From Acetofilamentum sp. (GTDB lineage Bacteria; Bacteroidota; Bacteroidia; Bacteroidales; DYOH01), in NCBI GenBank assembly GCA_020720625.1, contig DYOH01000006.1, positions 1-64,000 of the forward strand: a stretch of 64,000 nucleotides of DNA. Reading direction: 5' to 3'. Position 1 is the stretch's first letter. Every line of letters starts with the position of its first letter. Shown piece after piece: positions 1 to 8,312 of the stretch. Made by a program: the position numbers and the translations under genes. Below the pieces are notes generated by a model. That model worked only from the letters and a program-made list of their open reading frames with translations, was not told the DNA's origin and made no database searches.

Positions 1-51
1 AAAACGCTGGCAGGGGTATAATCATTTTTTCAATCTTTTTAGACTGAACTC
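1..51 (-). mobile_element. MITE-like element, partial copy cut by the window edge
   Basis: These 51 bases are the exact reverse complement of the left end of the 131-bp element seen complete at 8052-8182, 15752-15882 and 57183-57313. The copy therefore lies in the opposite orientation and the remaining 80 bases should be outside the window. It ends at base 51; the next six bases (atcatt) would be its target duplication if the missing end is also flanked by them. Confidence 0.85.
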
Positions 52-93
52 ATCATTTTTTTGTATCTTTACTTGCATTAAAAACTTAAAATT

Positions 94-633
94 ATGGAAG
101 ACGATAAAAAGAAAAAGTCTTTTAGCGAGAATGCGAAAGATTTTCTAGGGGCATGGAAAGATAATTTTGCCGAAAAAAATAAGGATATTCTCGACAGAGC
201 AAAAAAACGAAGAGAAGAAGACCAGCAATTGCAAGAGCAAATTAAACTGCTTTGGGCTGATATTAAAGTGGAATTTGGCGGCACTGCCAAAGAGATATTT
301 GTTACTCTAAAAAAAGAACTCGACGAGTTGGTTGAAGCTGCAAAAGAAGGCAATGCAACAGTTGCTCAAAAATTGCAGGTAGAAAAGCGTTTGCAGCAAA
401 TGACCACTTTCCTGGAAACTACGCAAGACCGCGGTAAGGTCGAATTCGAAAAAGTATCGGAAACCATTAAGGAAAAGATGCTCGGAATGGATCTTAGGCC
501 TAATTTAGATAATATGGCCTCTGACTTAAAAAATCAAGCCGACGAATCTTTGGCCGAAGATAACCTTAAAAAGCTCTCCGATATGCAAAAGAATGCCGAA
601 GACATCAATAAGTTGTTTAACGACGATAAATAG
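94..633 (+). CDS. Soluble helical/coiled-coil protein of unknown function
   Basis: Product not recognised. The 179-residue protein has no signal peptide or membrane segment. It opens with a cluster of acidic and lysine residues, and residues 35-170 are mostly Lys, Glu, Asp, Gln and Leu in heptad-like spacing, so it is probably cytosolic and largely helical. Cysteine is absent. The ATG at 94 is the first in frame and lies 42 bp after the partial mobile element, so the promoter may be inside or next to that element. A strong terminator at 676-711 separates it from the next gene, so it looks monocistronic. The reading frame itself is secure; any function would be a guess. Confidence 0.75.
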   Translation: MEDDKKKKSFSENAKDFLGAWKDNFAEKNKDILDRAKKRREEDQQLQEQIKLLWADIKVEFGGTAKEIFVTLKKELDELVEAAKEGNATVAQKLQVEKRLQQMTTFLETTQDRGKVEFEKVSETIKEKMLGMDLRPNLDNMASDLKNQADESLAEDNLKKLSDMQKNAEDINKLFNDDK

Positions 634-675
634 ACGAAAGGTTCTTCTGCTGTCTGATTATTCAAAAAAAGATTT

Positions 676-711
676 ACCGGCGATATGAAAAGTGTATTGT
701 CGCCGGTTTTT
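676..711 (+). terminator. Rho-independent terminator after the helical-protein gene
   Basis: The 8-bp perfect stem ACCGGCGA (676-683) / TCGCCGGT (700-707) is followed by a run of T. It sits 43 bp after the stop codon at 633. Confidence 0.8.
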
Positions 712-773
712 GCTCTCTTTTATATCAATGCGCTGAAAATAGTTTTGAAATACTTAAATTAATCGAAAAAAAG

Positions 774-1379
774 ATGAAAGCAAACTTGCTATTTGTGATG
801 TTGGGCATTGGTACATTAATCAGTTGTAAACTTCCGTCTTCGTCAGAAAACACCGCTAGTTTAAAGTATGAGACTAATTTAGCCGATTTTAATTGTACTA
901 CAAAACAAGTAAAATATCTTGAAGATTCCGTAGAATATGATGGCATTTTATTATTTGTAAATCACTATGATATTGAGATGCCTTTGCAGTTTACAAATGT
1001 TTATTTGTTGACAAAACATGGCAAAAATGTACAACTGATTGGCGATACTGCTGCATTTACCGGTTTATACGATGTATGCGTTTCCGACAATTATCGCTAT
1101 TTGGCCGCATATTTTGTTGCAGAGGGGCATCCTTGGATTGAAATATACGATTTATCGCAGCTCATTAACTCCGGTACCAAGGAATTGATAGCAGAGTTAA
1201 ATCCATATCCGGGCATTATAAATTTGGTGGGTTGGGAAGGTGAAGTTCTTGTGGTTGGGAGTGATGTTAATCTACTTCTGAAAAACCAAGGCAAGCAAAT
1301 TTCCGAAATGGATATGTTTGAGACCCAAAAACAATTTTCTTTTGATATGGGTAGCAAAATGTTTTTGGATAAAAAATAA
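774..1379 (+). CDS. Predicted lipoprotein of unknown function
   Basis: A 201-residue protein with a lipoprotein signal peptide: a short basic start, a hydrophobic core at about residues 4-16, and the lipobox Leu-Ile-Ser-Cys ending at Cys18, which would be lipidated. The mature part is rich in beta-strand-like alternation (about residues 50-190) and includes a segment resembling a propeller blade (FTGLYDVCVSDNYRYLAAYF), so a beta-propeller-like fold in the periplasm or outer membrane is possible. No catalytic motif is visible. It is isolated between a terminator and a 306-bp gap. Lipoprotein status is well supported; the function is unknown. Confidence 0.72.
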   Translation: MKANLLFVMLGIGTLISCKLPSSSENTASLKYETNLADFNCTTKQVKYLEDSVEYDGILLFVNHYDIEMPLQFTNVYLLTKHGKNVQLIGDTAAFTGLYDVCVSDNYRYLAAYFVAEGHPWIEIYDLSQLINSGTKELIAELNPYPGIINLVGWEGEVLVVGSDVNLLLKNQGKQISEMDMFETQKQFSFDMGSKMFLDKK

Positions 1380-1685
1380 CAAAGATATGTTTCTTTTGGC
1401 ATCGCTGCCTATTTTGGTTCTTGGTAAATTTGTATGAGTTTGCACAGGAAATAGCGCTTTAAACCAGAACCATTTTTTGTCAGCAAATAGTTTTTTTGTA
1501 TTAATACTTTGATAATATTGGTATTAAACTCATTTTGGTATCACAAAGCATTGCAACTTTGTTCTATTTTCATATACAAGGCTTGTTTTTTATGAAGTTT
1601 TTGGCATAAAACAATATGGGTTACCCAATAGATAAGGAAATTAATATACTTTCATGTTTAAGATTATAGTAAATTATCAGAAATT
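1380..1685. other. Intergenic gap, nothing recognised
   Basis: These 306 bp are very AT-rich. I see no convincing reading frame, terminator or repeat. The promoter of the helicase gene should lie here, but no clear TTTG / TAnnTTTG pair stands out. Confidence 0.5.
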
Positions 1686-3848
1686 TTGGAAAATAATTTT
1701 AAATCGGGTCTCAGCGCATTAAACGATAAACAGCGACAGGCTGTTATGAGTGAGAATAGGCATTTGTTGGTTTTGGCAGGTGCAGGATCAGGTAAAACAA
1801 AAACTTTACTGCAAAAGCTTATTTATCTTATTGAAGAAAAAGGGGTAAGTCCGGCAGAAATACTGGCTATTACTTTTACAAAAAACGCCACCAATGAAAT
1901 GATTGACAGGCTAATTCTTACTGCCGATTCCGATGGAACTTACCAAAAATTAATGGGAGATAAACGCATTTCAAAAGCCGAAAAGGAGAGGCATAGATTT
2001 TATCATCAAAAAAAATACAAATGGATTGATGGTCTTACCCTAAAGACATTTCACTCTTTTTGTTATTCAATTCTCCGAAATTATGGAGTTAATGAGTTTG
2101 ATAATAAATTTAAAATTATTGGCGACGAAAAAAGAGACGACGATGATGAAATACAAAAAAATGTGGCTCCGGAAACGGCTTTCGAAGTTTTTCATAAATT
2201 ACTTATTGAGCTATGCAACGACAAAGATTATTTACTTAGATTAAAAAGATACATACTAGACTATATCATCGATAAAATTCATTTAAAAAAGACAGATACG
2301 TTTTCTGCAACTAAAAATGGAAAATTTTTTACATCTTTAAATGGCACCAAGTTGCGATCAAAATCGGAGCAATTTATTGCAGATTGGCTCTATAGGCATA
2401 GCATTAAATTTGAGTACGAACCTTTGCTAAATGTAAAAGACTTTTCTTTTCGTCCCGATTTTTTTATTCCCGATGCAAACATTTATATAGAACATGTGAG
2501 CGATAAAAGTTTTGCCATGCGCGACAAAGAGGAGCAGTTCGAATTGGGTAATTTGCTGTTGGTTAAAACTTTTGATAGCATGACCAAAGATTCGGCTTTG
2601 TTCAATCATAGCCTTGATAAGATTATCAAAAACAGATTACCATCTGATTATCACAAAAATAGAAGTGTCAGTTTTCGGGAAGAATTTCAGGGATATCACG
2701 AGGATGTAAAAGACTTTGTATTGCAGGTTATGCGCATTACCGACATGATAAAGGTTGAAAATATCAGTTTCGAAGATGTACTCGAAAAGGCACGCCTTGA
2801 TCAGCATGAACGTGTACGCCATTTTTATGAGTTAGCACTTCCAGTGGTTAAGAGATATGTGAACTATTGTATAAATAAATCTTATCTCGATTTTAATGAT
2901 TTAATCACCAGAAGTGCTTCGCTCTTCTTAAATTATCCGGATATTGCCAATAAATACAAAACTAAATTTCGCTTTATTTTGGTAGATGAGTTTCAGGATG
3001 TGAATAATTTGCAGGTTCAATTGATTAAACTTTTGCTTTCCCAAGACACTCAGTTGTTTTGCGTGGGCGACGACTGGCAAAGTATTTATGGTTTTAGAGG
3101 CTCTAATGTAAATTACATTATCGAATTTGAAAAGCATTTTCCACAGGCACAAACCATAAAACTCAATCTAAATTATAGAAGTACACAAAATATTGTGGGT
3201 GCAAGCAACGAGGTGATTAAGCACAACAAATACAAAATCGAAAAAGATGTTAGAGCATCTAAAATGTCGGAACACAAAATTGTGGTTTATGCTGGCAATA
3301 GCGATGATGAAAATATTCAGTTTTGTGTGGATAAAGTTCGTGACTTATTGAACGATGGCTTAACGGGCGACGATATTTTATTTTTATACCGAAGAAGTAA
3401 AATGTTTGCACCATACTATTATCGGTTTCGTAACGAAGGTATCAAAGTGCAGGCCAAAACAATACATGCAGCCAAAGGTTTGGAGTCTAAAGTGGTTTTT
3501 ATTATCGGACTTACAGATGGCTATGGTGGCTTTCCGGATATTTGGCTCGAAGATCGTATTTTTCAGCTAATTAAAATGGCGAACCATGATTTGCTTTTGG
3601 AAGAGGAGCGTCGACTTTTTTATGTGGCGATTACAAGAGCCAAAGAAAAACTATTTCTGATGACAGAAAAGGGTTGCGAATCTAGTTTTCTTCGTGAAAT
3701 TCCCGACTCCTTTACCGTTAGATCTGGCAAACCGCTTAAAGCTGTGGTAGATGAGGTAATTCTTTGCCGTAAATGTTATAGTCAATTGGAGAAACTTTGG
3801 GTAGTTTGTCCTTATTGTGGGCAAAAAGTGGAAGACGAAGAGGCATAA
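1686..3848 (+). CDS. UvrD/Rep-family helicase with inserted PD-(D/E)XK-like nuclease domain and C-terminal zinc ribbon
   Basis: Superfamily 1A DNA helicase, 720 residues, with all motifs: Walker A AGAGSGKT (31-38), TFTKNATNEM (about 63-72), Walker B DEFQD (434-438), GDDWQSIYGFRG (461-472), LNLNYRST (493-500), TIHAAKGLESK, and FYVAITRAKEKL near the end. Residues about 215-300 form an insertion of restriction-endonuclease type: Glu228 in SKSEQFIADWL, FRPDFFIP with Asp258, then IYIEHV with Glu269. The last 30 residues carry CxxC...CxxC (CRKC / CPYC), a zinc ribbon. This layout resembles helicase IV-like proteins. The start is TTG at 1686; the first ATG would remove the Q-motif region (LNDKQRQAV). 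It converges on the ATPase/TOPRIM pair 29 bp away, a context like phage-defence loci. Helicase assignment is firm; nuclease activity and role are inferred. Confidence 0.92.
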   Translation: MENNFKSGLSALNDKQRQAVMSENRHLLVLAGAGSGKTKTLLQKLIYLIEEKGVSPAEILAITFTKNATNEMIDRLILTADSDGTYQKLMGDKRISKAEKERHRFYHQKKYKWIDGLTLKTFHSFCYSILRNYGVNEFDNKFKIIGDEKRDDDDEIQKNVAPETAFEVFHKLLIELCNDKDYLLRLKRYILDYIIDKIHLKKTDTFSATKNGKFFTSLNGTKLRSKSEQFIADWLYRHSIKFEYEPLLNVKDFSFRPDFFIPDANIYIEHVSDKSFAMRDKEEQFELGNLLLVKTFDSMTKDSALFNHSLDKIIKNRLPSDYHKNRSVSFREEFQGYHEDVKDFVLQVMRITDMIKVENISFEDVLEKARLDQHERVRHFYELALPVVKRYVNYCINKSYLDFNDLITRSASLFLNYPDIANKYKTKFRFILVDEFQDVNNLQVQLIKLLLSQDTQLFCVGDDWQSIYGFRGSNVNYIIEFEKHFPQAQTIKLNLNYRSTQNIVGASNEVIKHNKYKIEKDVRASKMSEHKIVVYAGNSDDENIQFCVDKVRDLLNDGLTGDDILFLYRRSKMFAPYYYRFRNEGIKVQAKTIHAAKGLESKVVFIIGLTDGYGGFPDIWLEDRIFQLIKMANHDLLLEEERRLFYVAITRAKEKLFLMTEKGCESSFLREIPDSFTVRSGKPLKAVVDEVILCRKCYSQLEKLWVVCPYCGQKVEDEEA

Positions 3849-3877
3849 ATGGAGATTATTTGCATGAATAGATTCAT

Positions 3878-4522
3878 TTACTTTTGAGACAAGTTTTCCA
3901 TCGCAGATAAAAAATCTTGTTCGAATATCTTAAATGCGGTCAGATTGCGCAATTTTTCGTAATTTTCTATAAATTCAGCTACCAAATGTACTTTTTGTTG
4001 TACCTTGAATTTATCTAACCTTCTTCCTCTCAAATTACTAACTTCTTTTAATAGATTATGAAGTATTTCTTTTGGATTAGTTTCTTTTTCAAGTTTTGAA
4101 ATAGGGGGTAGTGGTATGTTTCCTGGATATTTGCGGTTGCCCGATGCTTTTTTTATAGCTTCTTTATCAATCAGAAGCCAAGTTTCCATCATTTTTACCG
4201 GAACCATGCATATTACTGTAGAAAGATTTTCTTGACCAATTTTGCTAAGAATTTCAGCTTTTCTTATTGCAACCATTTCTATATTATTCGATTCAGCATC
4301 TCTATGATAAATTAACAAATCATAAGGATAGTATTTTTTTGCATATTCTATCTGTTTTTTGGGATCTGATTTAGACGGAGGGTCAGGTAAATATCCAAAA
4401 TCGGCAAATAGAAATTGAAACGTTCGTTTTGGAAATAAATCGTTGATAAGCCATTTGACAATCTCAAGTAAAGTCTCGTCAGAGCTGCCATCACCAATTA
4501 AAGTTATTCTAAATTCTTTCAT
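3878..4522 (-). CDS. TOPRIM-like (DUF4276/RloB-type) partner of the upstream ATPase
   Basis: A 214-residue protein. The N-terminus has a beta strand leading to LIGDGSSDETLLE (residues 8-20), matching the acidic first motif of TOPRIM-like nucleases. The second acidic motif is IYHRDAESN (71-79), and a third conserved-looking block is VPVKMMETWLLID (107-119), typical of the DUF4276/RloB-like group. Such proteins are usually encoded next to an SMC/ABC-type ATPase in two-gene phage-defence modules (OLD-like, PARIS-like and AbiL-like systems are the relatives I have in mind). Its ATG shares one base with the stop of the ATPase gene (TAATG), so the two are probably translationally coupled. I infer an effector nuclease role; the exact family needs a profile search. 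Confidence 0.8.
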   Translation of the reverse strand: MKEFRITLIGDGSSDETLLEIVKWLINDLFPKRTFQFLFADFGYLPDPPSKSDPKKQIEYAKKYYPYDLLIYHRDAESNNIEMVAIRKAEILSKIGQENLSTVICMVPVKMMETWLLIDKEAIKKASGNRKYPGNIPLPPISKLEKETNPKEILHNLLKEVSNLRGRRLDKFKVQQKVHLVAEFIENYEKLRNLTAFKIFEQDFLSAMENLSQK

Positions 4523-5976
4523 TACAAATTTAGTTTTAATTGTTTGATGTTATCTGCCACAGTTCTTTTTTGTAATTTGGTATTTATGCTTTCTTGGTGC
4601 TTCCTTTGTTTTCCGTGTTCTGATTCAATTTTTGAATTGTAATCTAAATAGGCCATTATTTCTCCTATTGATGTTGTTTCCATAAGATTAGCCTTCCATG
4701 TGTTTGTAAGGCATGAAAATCCTGTGTACGCTATTTTTTTGTCGAAATTTTTTGAATAAAGTTGTTTTTGGATGGCTAAAAATAGACTGTCTTCGCTAAC
4801 GGAACTTACTACCTGCGGAGAGTGCGAATTGATTATAACTTGACGCATGGGGTTAACCTCGTCTATTGCATAAGTTGTGTCCATGGCCATATCTTCTAGT
4901 AATTCAACCATTTCTGTTATTTTTTGGGGGTTAATGCCATTTTCCGGTTCTTCTAAACAAATTAGCCCGTTATTGCTATTGTCTTCGTTTATTACTGCCA
5001 ATGCAAGAAAGCGAAGGCTGCCATCTGATAAAGATTGAGCCGGTAGAATTAATCCATCTTTAAATCGAACGATTAATGTGAGTAAATCTCGTTTTTCATC
5101 TTTATCTACACTTATCTCGTCTACATCACTTACTAAAGCTTTTAATTTGTTTGTTATGGTTTGATAAACATCTATTTTTTTTTGATGATTCAATCGGTAA
5201 AGTGTAGCTGGCATGTTGTTTCCATGTGCACTTATTTCTGCGTTTTTTATTTCGTATATGGAATTTGGTTGTCGGAGTGCACTAGGTTCAAATTGTAGCA
5301 TTGTCCAATTGCGCATTTCTTCTCGAGCCAAATAGGCCGTAGGCGATTCGGCAGTTACAGTAGATAGGAGGGTCCGAGGCATTTTTTCTGCAATAAATTC
5401 TGCTGTACGTCCTTTATTGCCTCCATCCTGATGTAGCTTTATTTTTTCGTTCTCTGTTGAAATAAAAGGATTTTTTGTTGAGCGTCGTCCAATTATTACG
5501 CTATTAAGCCATTCGTTTGAATGTGCAAAATGGATTCTTTTTTTAGCTTCGGTTTGGGTAATGGGTTTTAGTTCTTCTTTTACAATTTCGATTAATTCTT
5601 TGTCTGGGGATTCTTCGTTGAGCTTTAGTTCAAGATAATAGCATAAACTTGTGATGGTGGCATTAGCTAATTGGCCCAAATCGTCAATGCCGCTTGAGGA
5701 AACAATCATGTCTATTTCAAAAGACATTTTTTTATAGTGATTATTTCCACTTTTAAAGAAAATATCTGTTATGTTGGAATGCCTTAGATTTTCGCTTCTT
5801 ATTGATTTCGCTGCCTGTAGGATGGTATCATCGGCCAAATGCGATAAAAATGAAATAGCATCAAAAAAATTCGATTTTCCTATGGCGTTTGCACCTGCAA
5901 TACAAGTAAAAGGACTTAAAAATAATTCGGTATGAAGTAAGCTTTTAAATCCATCTATTTTTATTCGGGTTATCAT
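4522..5976 (-). CDS. AAA/ABC-type ATPase (OLD/RecF-like), defence-module ATPase
   Basis: A 484-residue SMC/ABC-type ATPase. It begins directly with ITRIKIDGFKSL, the usual start of RecF/OLD-like ATPases, followed by Walker A GANAIGKS (28-35). The signature is LSDGS (316-320), Walker B is LICLEEPENGI (338-348) with Glu342/Glu343, and the switch histidine is in NSHSPQ (His385). Between about 90 and 290 is a long variable insertion. No TOPRIM domain is fused at the C-terminus; the short tail after residue 440 is charged, and the TOPRIM-like domain is instead supplied by the next gene, which overlaps the stop codon. It is the first gene of the pair, after a 490-bp gap. The likely role is sensor/regulator of the TOPRIM partner in an anti-phage module. 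Confidence 0.88.
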   Translation of the reverse strand: MITRIKIDGFKSLLHTELFLSPFTCIAGANAIGKSNFFDAISFLSHLADDTILQAAKSIRSENLRHSNITDIFFKSGNNHYKKMSFEIDMIVSSSGIDDLGQLANATITSLCYYLELKLNEESPDKELIEIVKEELKPITQTEAKKRIHFAHSNEWLNSVIIGRRSTKNPFISTENEKIKLHQDGGNKGRTAEFIAEKMPRTLLSTVTAESPTAYLAREEMRNWTMLQFEPSALRQPNSIYEIKNAEISAHGNNMPATLYRLNHQKKIDVYQTITNKLKALVSDVDEISVDKDEKRDLLTLIVRFKDGLILPAQSLSDGSLRFLALAVINEDNSNNGLICLEEPENGINPQKITEMVELLEDMAMDTTYAIDEVNPMRQVIINSHSPQVVSSVSEDSLFLAIQKQLYSKNFDKKIAYTGFSCLTNTWKANLMETTSIGEIMAYLDYNSKIESEHGKQRKHQESINTKLQKRTVADNIKQLKLNL

Positions 5977-6466
5977 GCTGCTTTTATTTTTGATTTGTAA
6001 AGGTAATGATTTGTTTTATGTTTTTACTTATACTTGTAATTCTTTATAAATAACTATCTCAAATTCTGCGGTGAATAAATTTATGTGCAGGATAATTTTT
6101 GTTTATTACTTTGGTGCTTGTGCATTTAATATGGTAAGATGCAGGGCTGGCTATTTCAGAGAAATATCTGCTTTGGGAGCATCGTTGTGCTTTGATTTTT
6201 TTATTTCGATTGGAATCAATAAGGATAGTGTTTAAAAAAGTATATTTAGAAACCTTGTGCATCAACAATATTTTTGAATCGACAAAAAAAATAATGCAAC
6301 TACTTCCAAAAAATTATATATCCGGAAATTACATCAAGCTAGAATTTTATGCGCTATTCAAAATCCGAAATGTGTATGAAGAATGCATGTAAAAACAAAG
6401 CTGCACATCTTTTGAGTATTTTTAGGTCTGTAAAAATCAGGTGTTACAGCATAAATGGCAAATATT
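5977..6466. other. Intergenic gap of 490 bp, no gene supported
   Basis: Only short overlapping reading frames of 66-80 codons are open here, with low-complexity, Ile/Lys/Phe-rich composition and no family resemblance. The promoter of the ATPase pair should be at its left end, reading on the minus strand. It could hold the worn remains of a gene, but nothing specific can be identified. Confidence 0.5.
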
Positions 6467-7216
6467 CTATTTTACCAAATGCCGGCCATTCGTCAGAAAG
6501 CTTATTACTGGCAATTGCTTTGTCTGCTGAAATGATTGATAAGCCAATGATAACTCATCCCAAAGCAGCAGTGTATTTGCTTTTTCGGTAAACTGGGTTT
6601 TGATATGGGCAAATTTTTCGCCATCGGGGTAGCACGGAAAAACTGTTACGGGTATTTTAGTCTGTCCGTTGTTTCGGGCTTCTGTGCAATATATATAAAG
6701 CTCTTTGATATATTCGTCGCGGATGGGCATACAGCCAATCGTAACACACGAACCATGAATATAGATATCTCCGCCGGGGTGTTGCTTATCGCTGAAAATG
6801 CGGTCGGATTGGTTTGGGTAGTTCAAGCCAAGTGATAAATGAAAATTGCTCACCGGATTAAATCGGCTTATGTAATAGAAACCTTCGGGTATCTGCATAT
6901 CGCCTTCTTTTCTTTTGGGTCCCACTTCTCCCGAAATTGCGCAAATATCGAATGTTTTTATGAGCACATAAGTCTTTTGCAATTTATTTTTCCCCCATAA
7001 TTCTAATTTTTTGTCGAGTTTAAAAGCTCTGATGTAAATTTCGAGCTGCCCTGTGGTGAGCTTAAGCGTATCTAAGCGCGTTTTTACCTGCGATTCCGTG
7101 GTTTTGTATGCATCCCTTACGCGGGCGTATTTAAGTTGCTCTTGTTTAAATCCACCCTGAAACGAAACGGTGATAAAAGCCAATAGTATTAATACGAATA
7201 TATTTTTCTTTGTCAT
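6467..7216 (-). CDS. YafK/DpaA-like L,D-transpeptidase-fold (YkuD) protein
   Basis: Secreted YkuD-domain protein. Starting at the ATG at 7216 gives 249 residues with a clean signal peptide (MTKKNIFVLILLAFITVSF); an upstream in-frame ATG at 7255 would add 13 residues and spoil it. The catalytic block is IHGSCVTIGCMPI (about residues 153-165, His154 and Cys162), which fits the YafK branch of the family more closely than the ErfK/YbiS branch. In E. coli, YafK (DpaA) detaches the Braun lipoprotein from peptidoglycan; in Bacteroidota the substrate is unknown, so envelope cross-link editing is inferred. The preceding stretch GEVGPKRKEGDMQIPEGFY is also typical of the family. It is transcribed alone, away from the PepSY gene. 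Confidence 0.85.
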   Translation of the reverse strand: MTKKNIFVLILLAFITVSFQGGFKQEQLKYARVRDAYKTTESQVKTRLDTLKLTTGQLEIYIRAFKLDKKLELWGKNKLQKTYVLIKTFDICAISGEVGPKRKEGDMQIPEGFYYISRFNPVSNFHLSLGLNYPNQSDRIFSDKQHPGGDIYIHGSCVTIGCMPIRDEYIKELYIYCTEARNNGQTKIPVTVFPCYPDGEKFAHIKTQFTEKANTLLLWDELSLAYQSFQQTKQLPVISFLTNGRHLVK

Positions 7217-7328
7217 GAGCATCCGGTTTTTAGTGAAACGTAGTTTGATGTACAAATCATATAAAAAATATTAAAAATTGGTTCAAAAGGCCTAAAACAT
7301 TTATTTTCGCCACTTATTAACCTTTTTT

Positions 7329-7898
7329 ATGCAAGCAGATACTAAATTACGCAAAGTTTCTATTAACCTGCAAATTGTAAGAAAACTACACCGTTTTTTT
7401 ACCTTATATCTTTTGTTTTTTATCTTTACTATGTCCGTAACGGGTTTACTGTTGGGCTGGAAAAAGAATTTTTATTATCTGCAAGCGCCTACGCTTACTG
7501 GTGTTTCTACCAATCCGGATCAATGGAGAAGTATAAACAGTATTGTCAGTTTGGCTTTGCAGCATGCCCGCAACTTGCCGGAACCTATCCAAAATGCGCA
7601 AATTGATCGTATTGATGTGAGACCTACGAAAGGAATGGCCAAAGTCTTGTTTAAAGATACTTATTTAGCTTTTCAGATAGACTTAACAACCGGGGCTATC
7701 TTATCTGTTGAGCAACGTCGGTCCGATTTTATTGAGCAATTACACGATGGCTCTATTGTAGACGATTTGATGGGATGGGGGAGTGGGGCGTTTAAATTGT
7801 TTTATACTACTGTAAGTGCTTTGGCCATGCTTTTTTATGCCATTACAGGATTTTGGCTTTGGTTTGCGCCCAAGCGTATTGTAAAATTGCGCGACTAA
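7329..7898 (+). CDS. PepSY-associated transmembrane protein
   Basis: A 189-residue membrane protein with the layout of small PepSY_TM proteins: a first membrane helix at about residues 22-43 preceded by RKLHRFFT, a periplasmic PepSY-like part at about 60-145 containing FQIDLTTGAILSVEQRRSD and IEQLHDGS, and a second helix at about 157-180 ending FWLWFAPKR. The family often accompanies iron uptake or ferric/flavin reductase genes, but none is adjacent here. The conserved histidines (His21 near the first helix and the one in QLHDG) could bind haem or metal, which is inference. It appears monocistronic, and a mobile element lies 150 bp downstream. Confidence 0.85.
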   Translation: MQADTKLRKVSINLQIVRKLHRFFTLYLLFFIFTMSVTGLLLGWKKNFYYLQAPTLTGVSTNPDQWRSINSIVSLALQHARNLPEPIQNAQIDRIDVRPTKGMAKVLFKDTYLAFQIDLTTGAILSVEQRRSDFIEQLHDGSIVDDLMGWGSGAFKLFYTTVSALAMLFYAITGFWLWFAPKRIVKLRD

Positions 7899-8051
7899 AT
7901 GAAAGTTTAGTTTCATAATTTTCTACAGTTGGGATTATTGATGAGGCTTCTATTTTTTCATACATCAATTCTCTGCTAGCTTCATAAGCTATAATATCCG
8001 TTGGCTTCTATTTTTCTTTTTTTATATAAAAGTTTTCTGTAATTAAATAAA

Positions 8052-8182
8052 GAGTTCAGTCTAAAAAGATTGAAAAAATGATTATACCCCTGCCAGCGTT
8101 TTCTTAATTGACTTATAAACTGTTTAGTACAGTTACAGCATTTTATAAAAATCAACGCTGGCAGGGTTTTTAGACTAGACTC
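8052..8182 (+). mobile_element. MITE-like element, full copy with 6-bp target duplication
   Basis: A 131-bp element with imperfect terminal inverted repeats. The right arm is contiguous (8154-8176). The left arm is the same sequence split by 20 extra bases: AGTCTAAAAA at 8058-8067, then CCCTGCCAGCGTT at 8088-8100. The flanks are a perfect direct repeat AATAAA (8046-8051 and 8183-8188). It encodes no transposase, so it needs one from elsewhere. It fills most of the 414-bp gap between the PepSY-TM and PAP2 genes; the rest of that gap shows only a possible TAAGTTTG promoter box at 8289-8296. Confidence 0.88.
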
Positions 8183-8312
8183 AATAAACAAATAGACAAT
8201 CAGGTAAATACATAAATAATCACTTCCACAATGCTTCAGTTCTGTAATGATAGGTAAAGATATTCTTTCCAAATTATTAAATATTTGTTAAGTTTGTGCT
8301 TATTTTGAACCA

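Noticed and set aside
6059..6591. Three short overlapping reading frames upstream of the YafK-like gene
   Set aside because: They overlap each other on both strands and have low-complexity composition with no recognisable domain.
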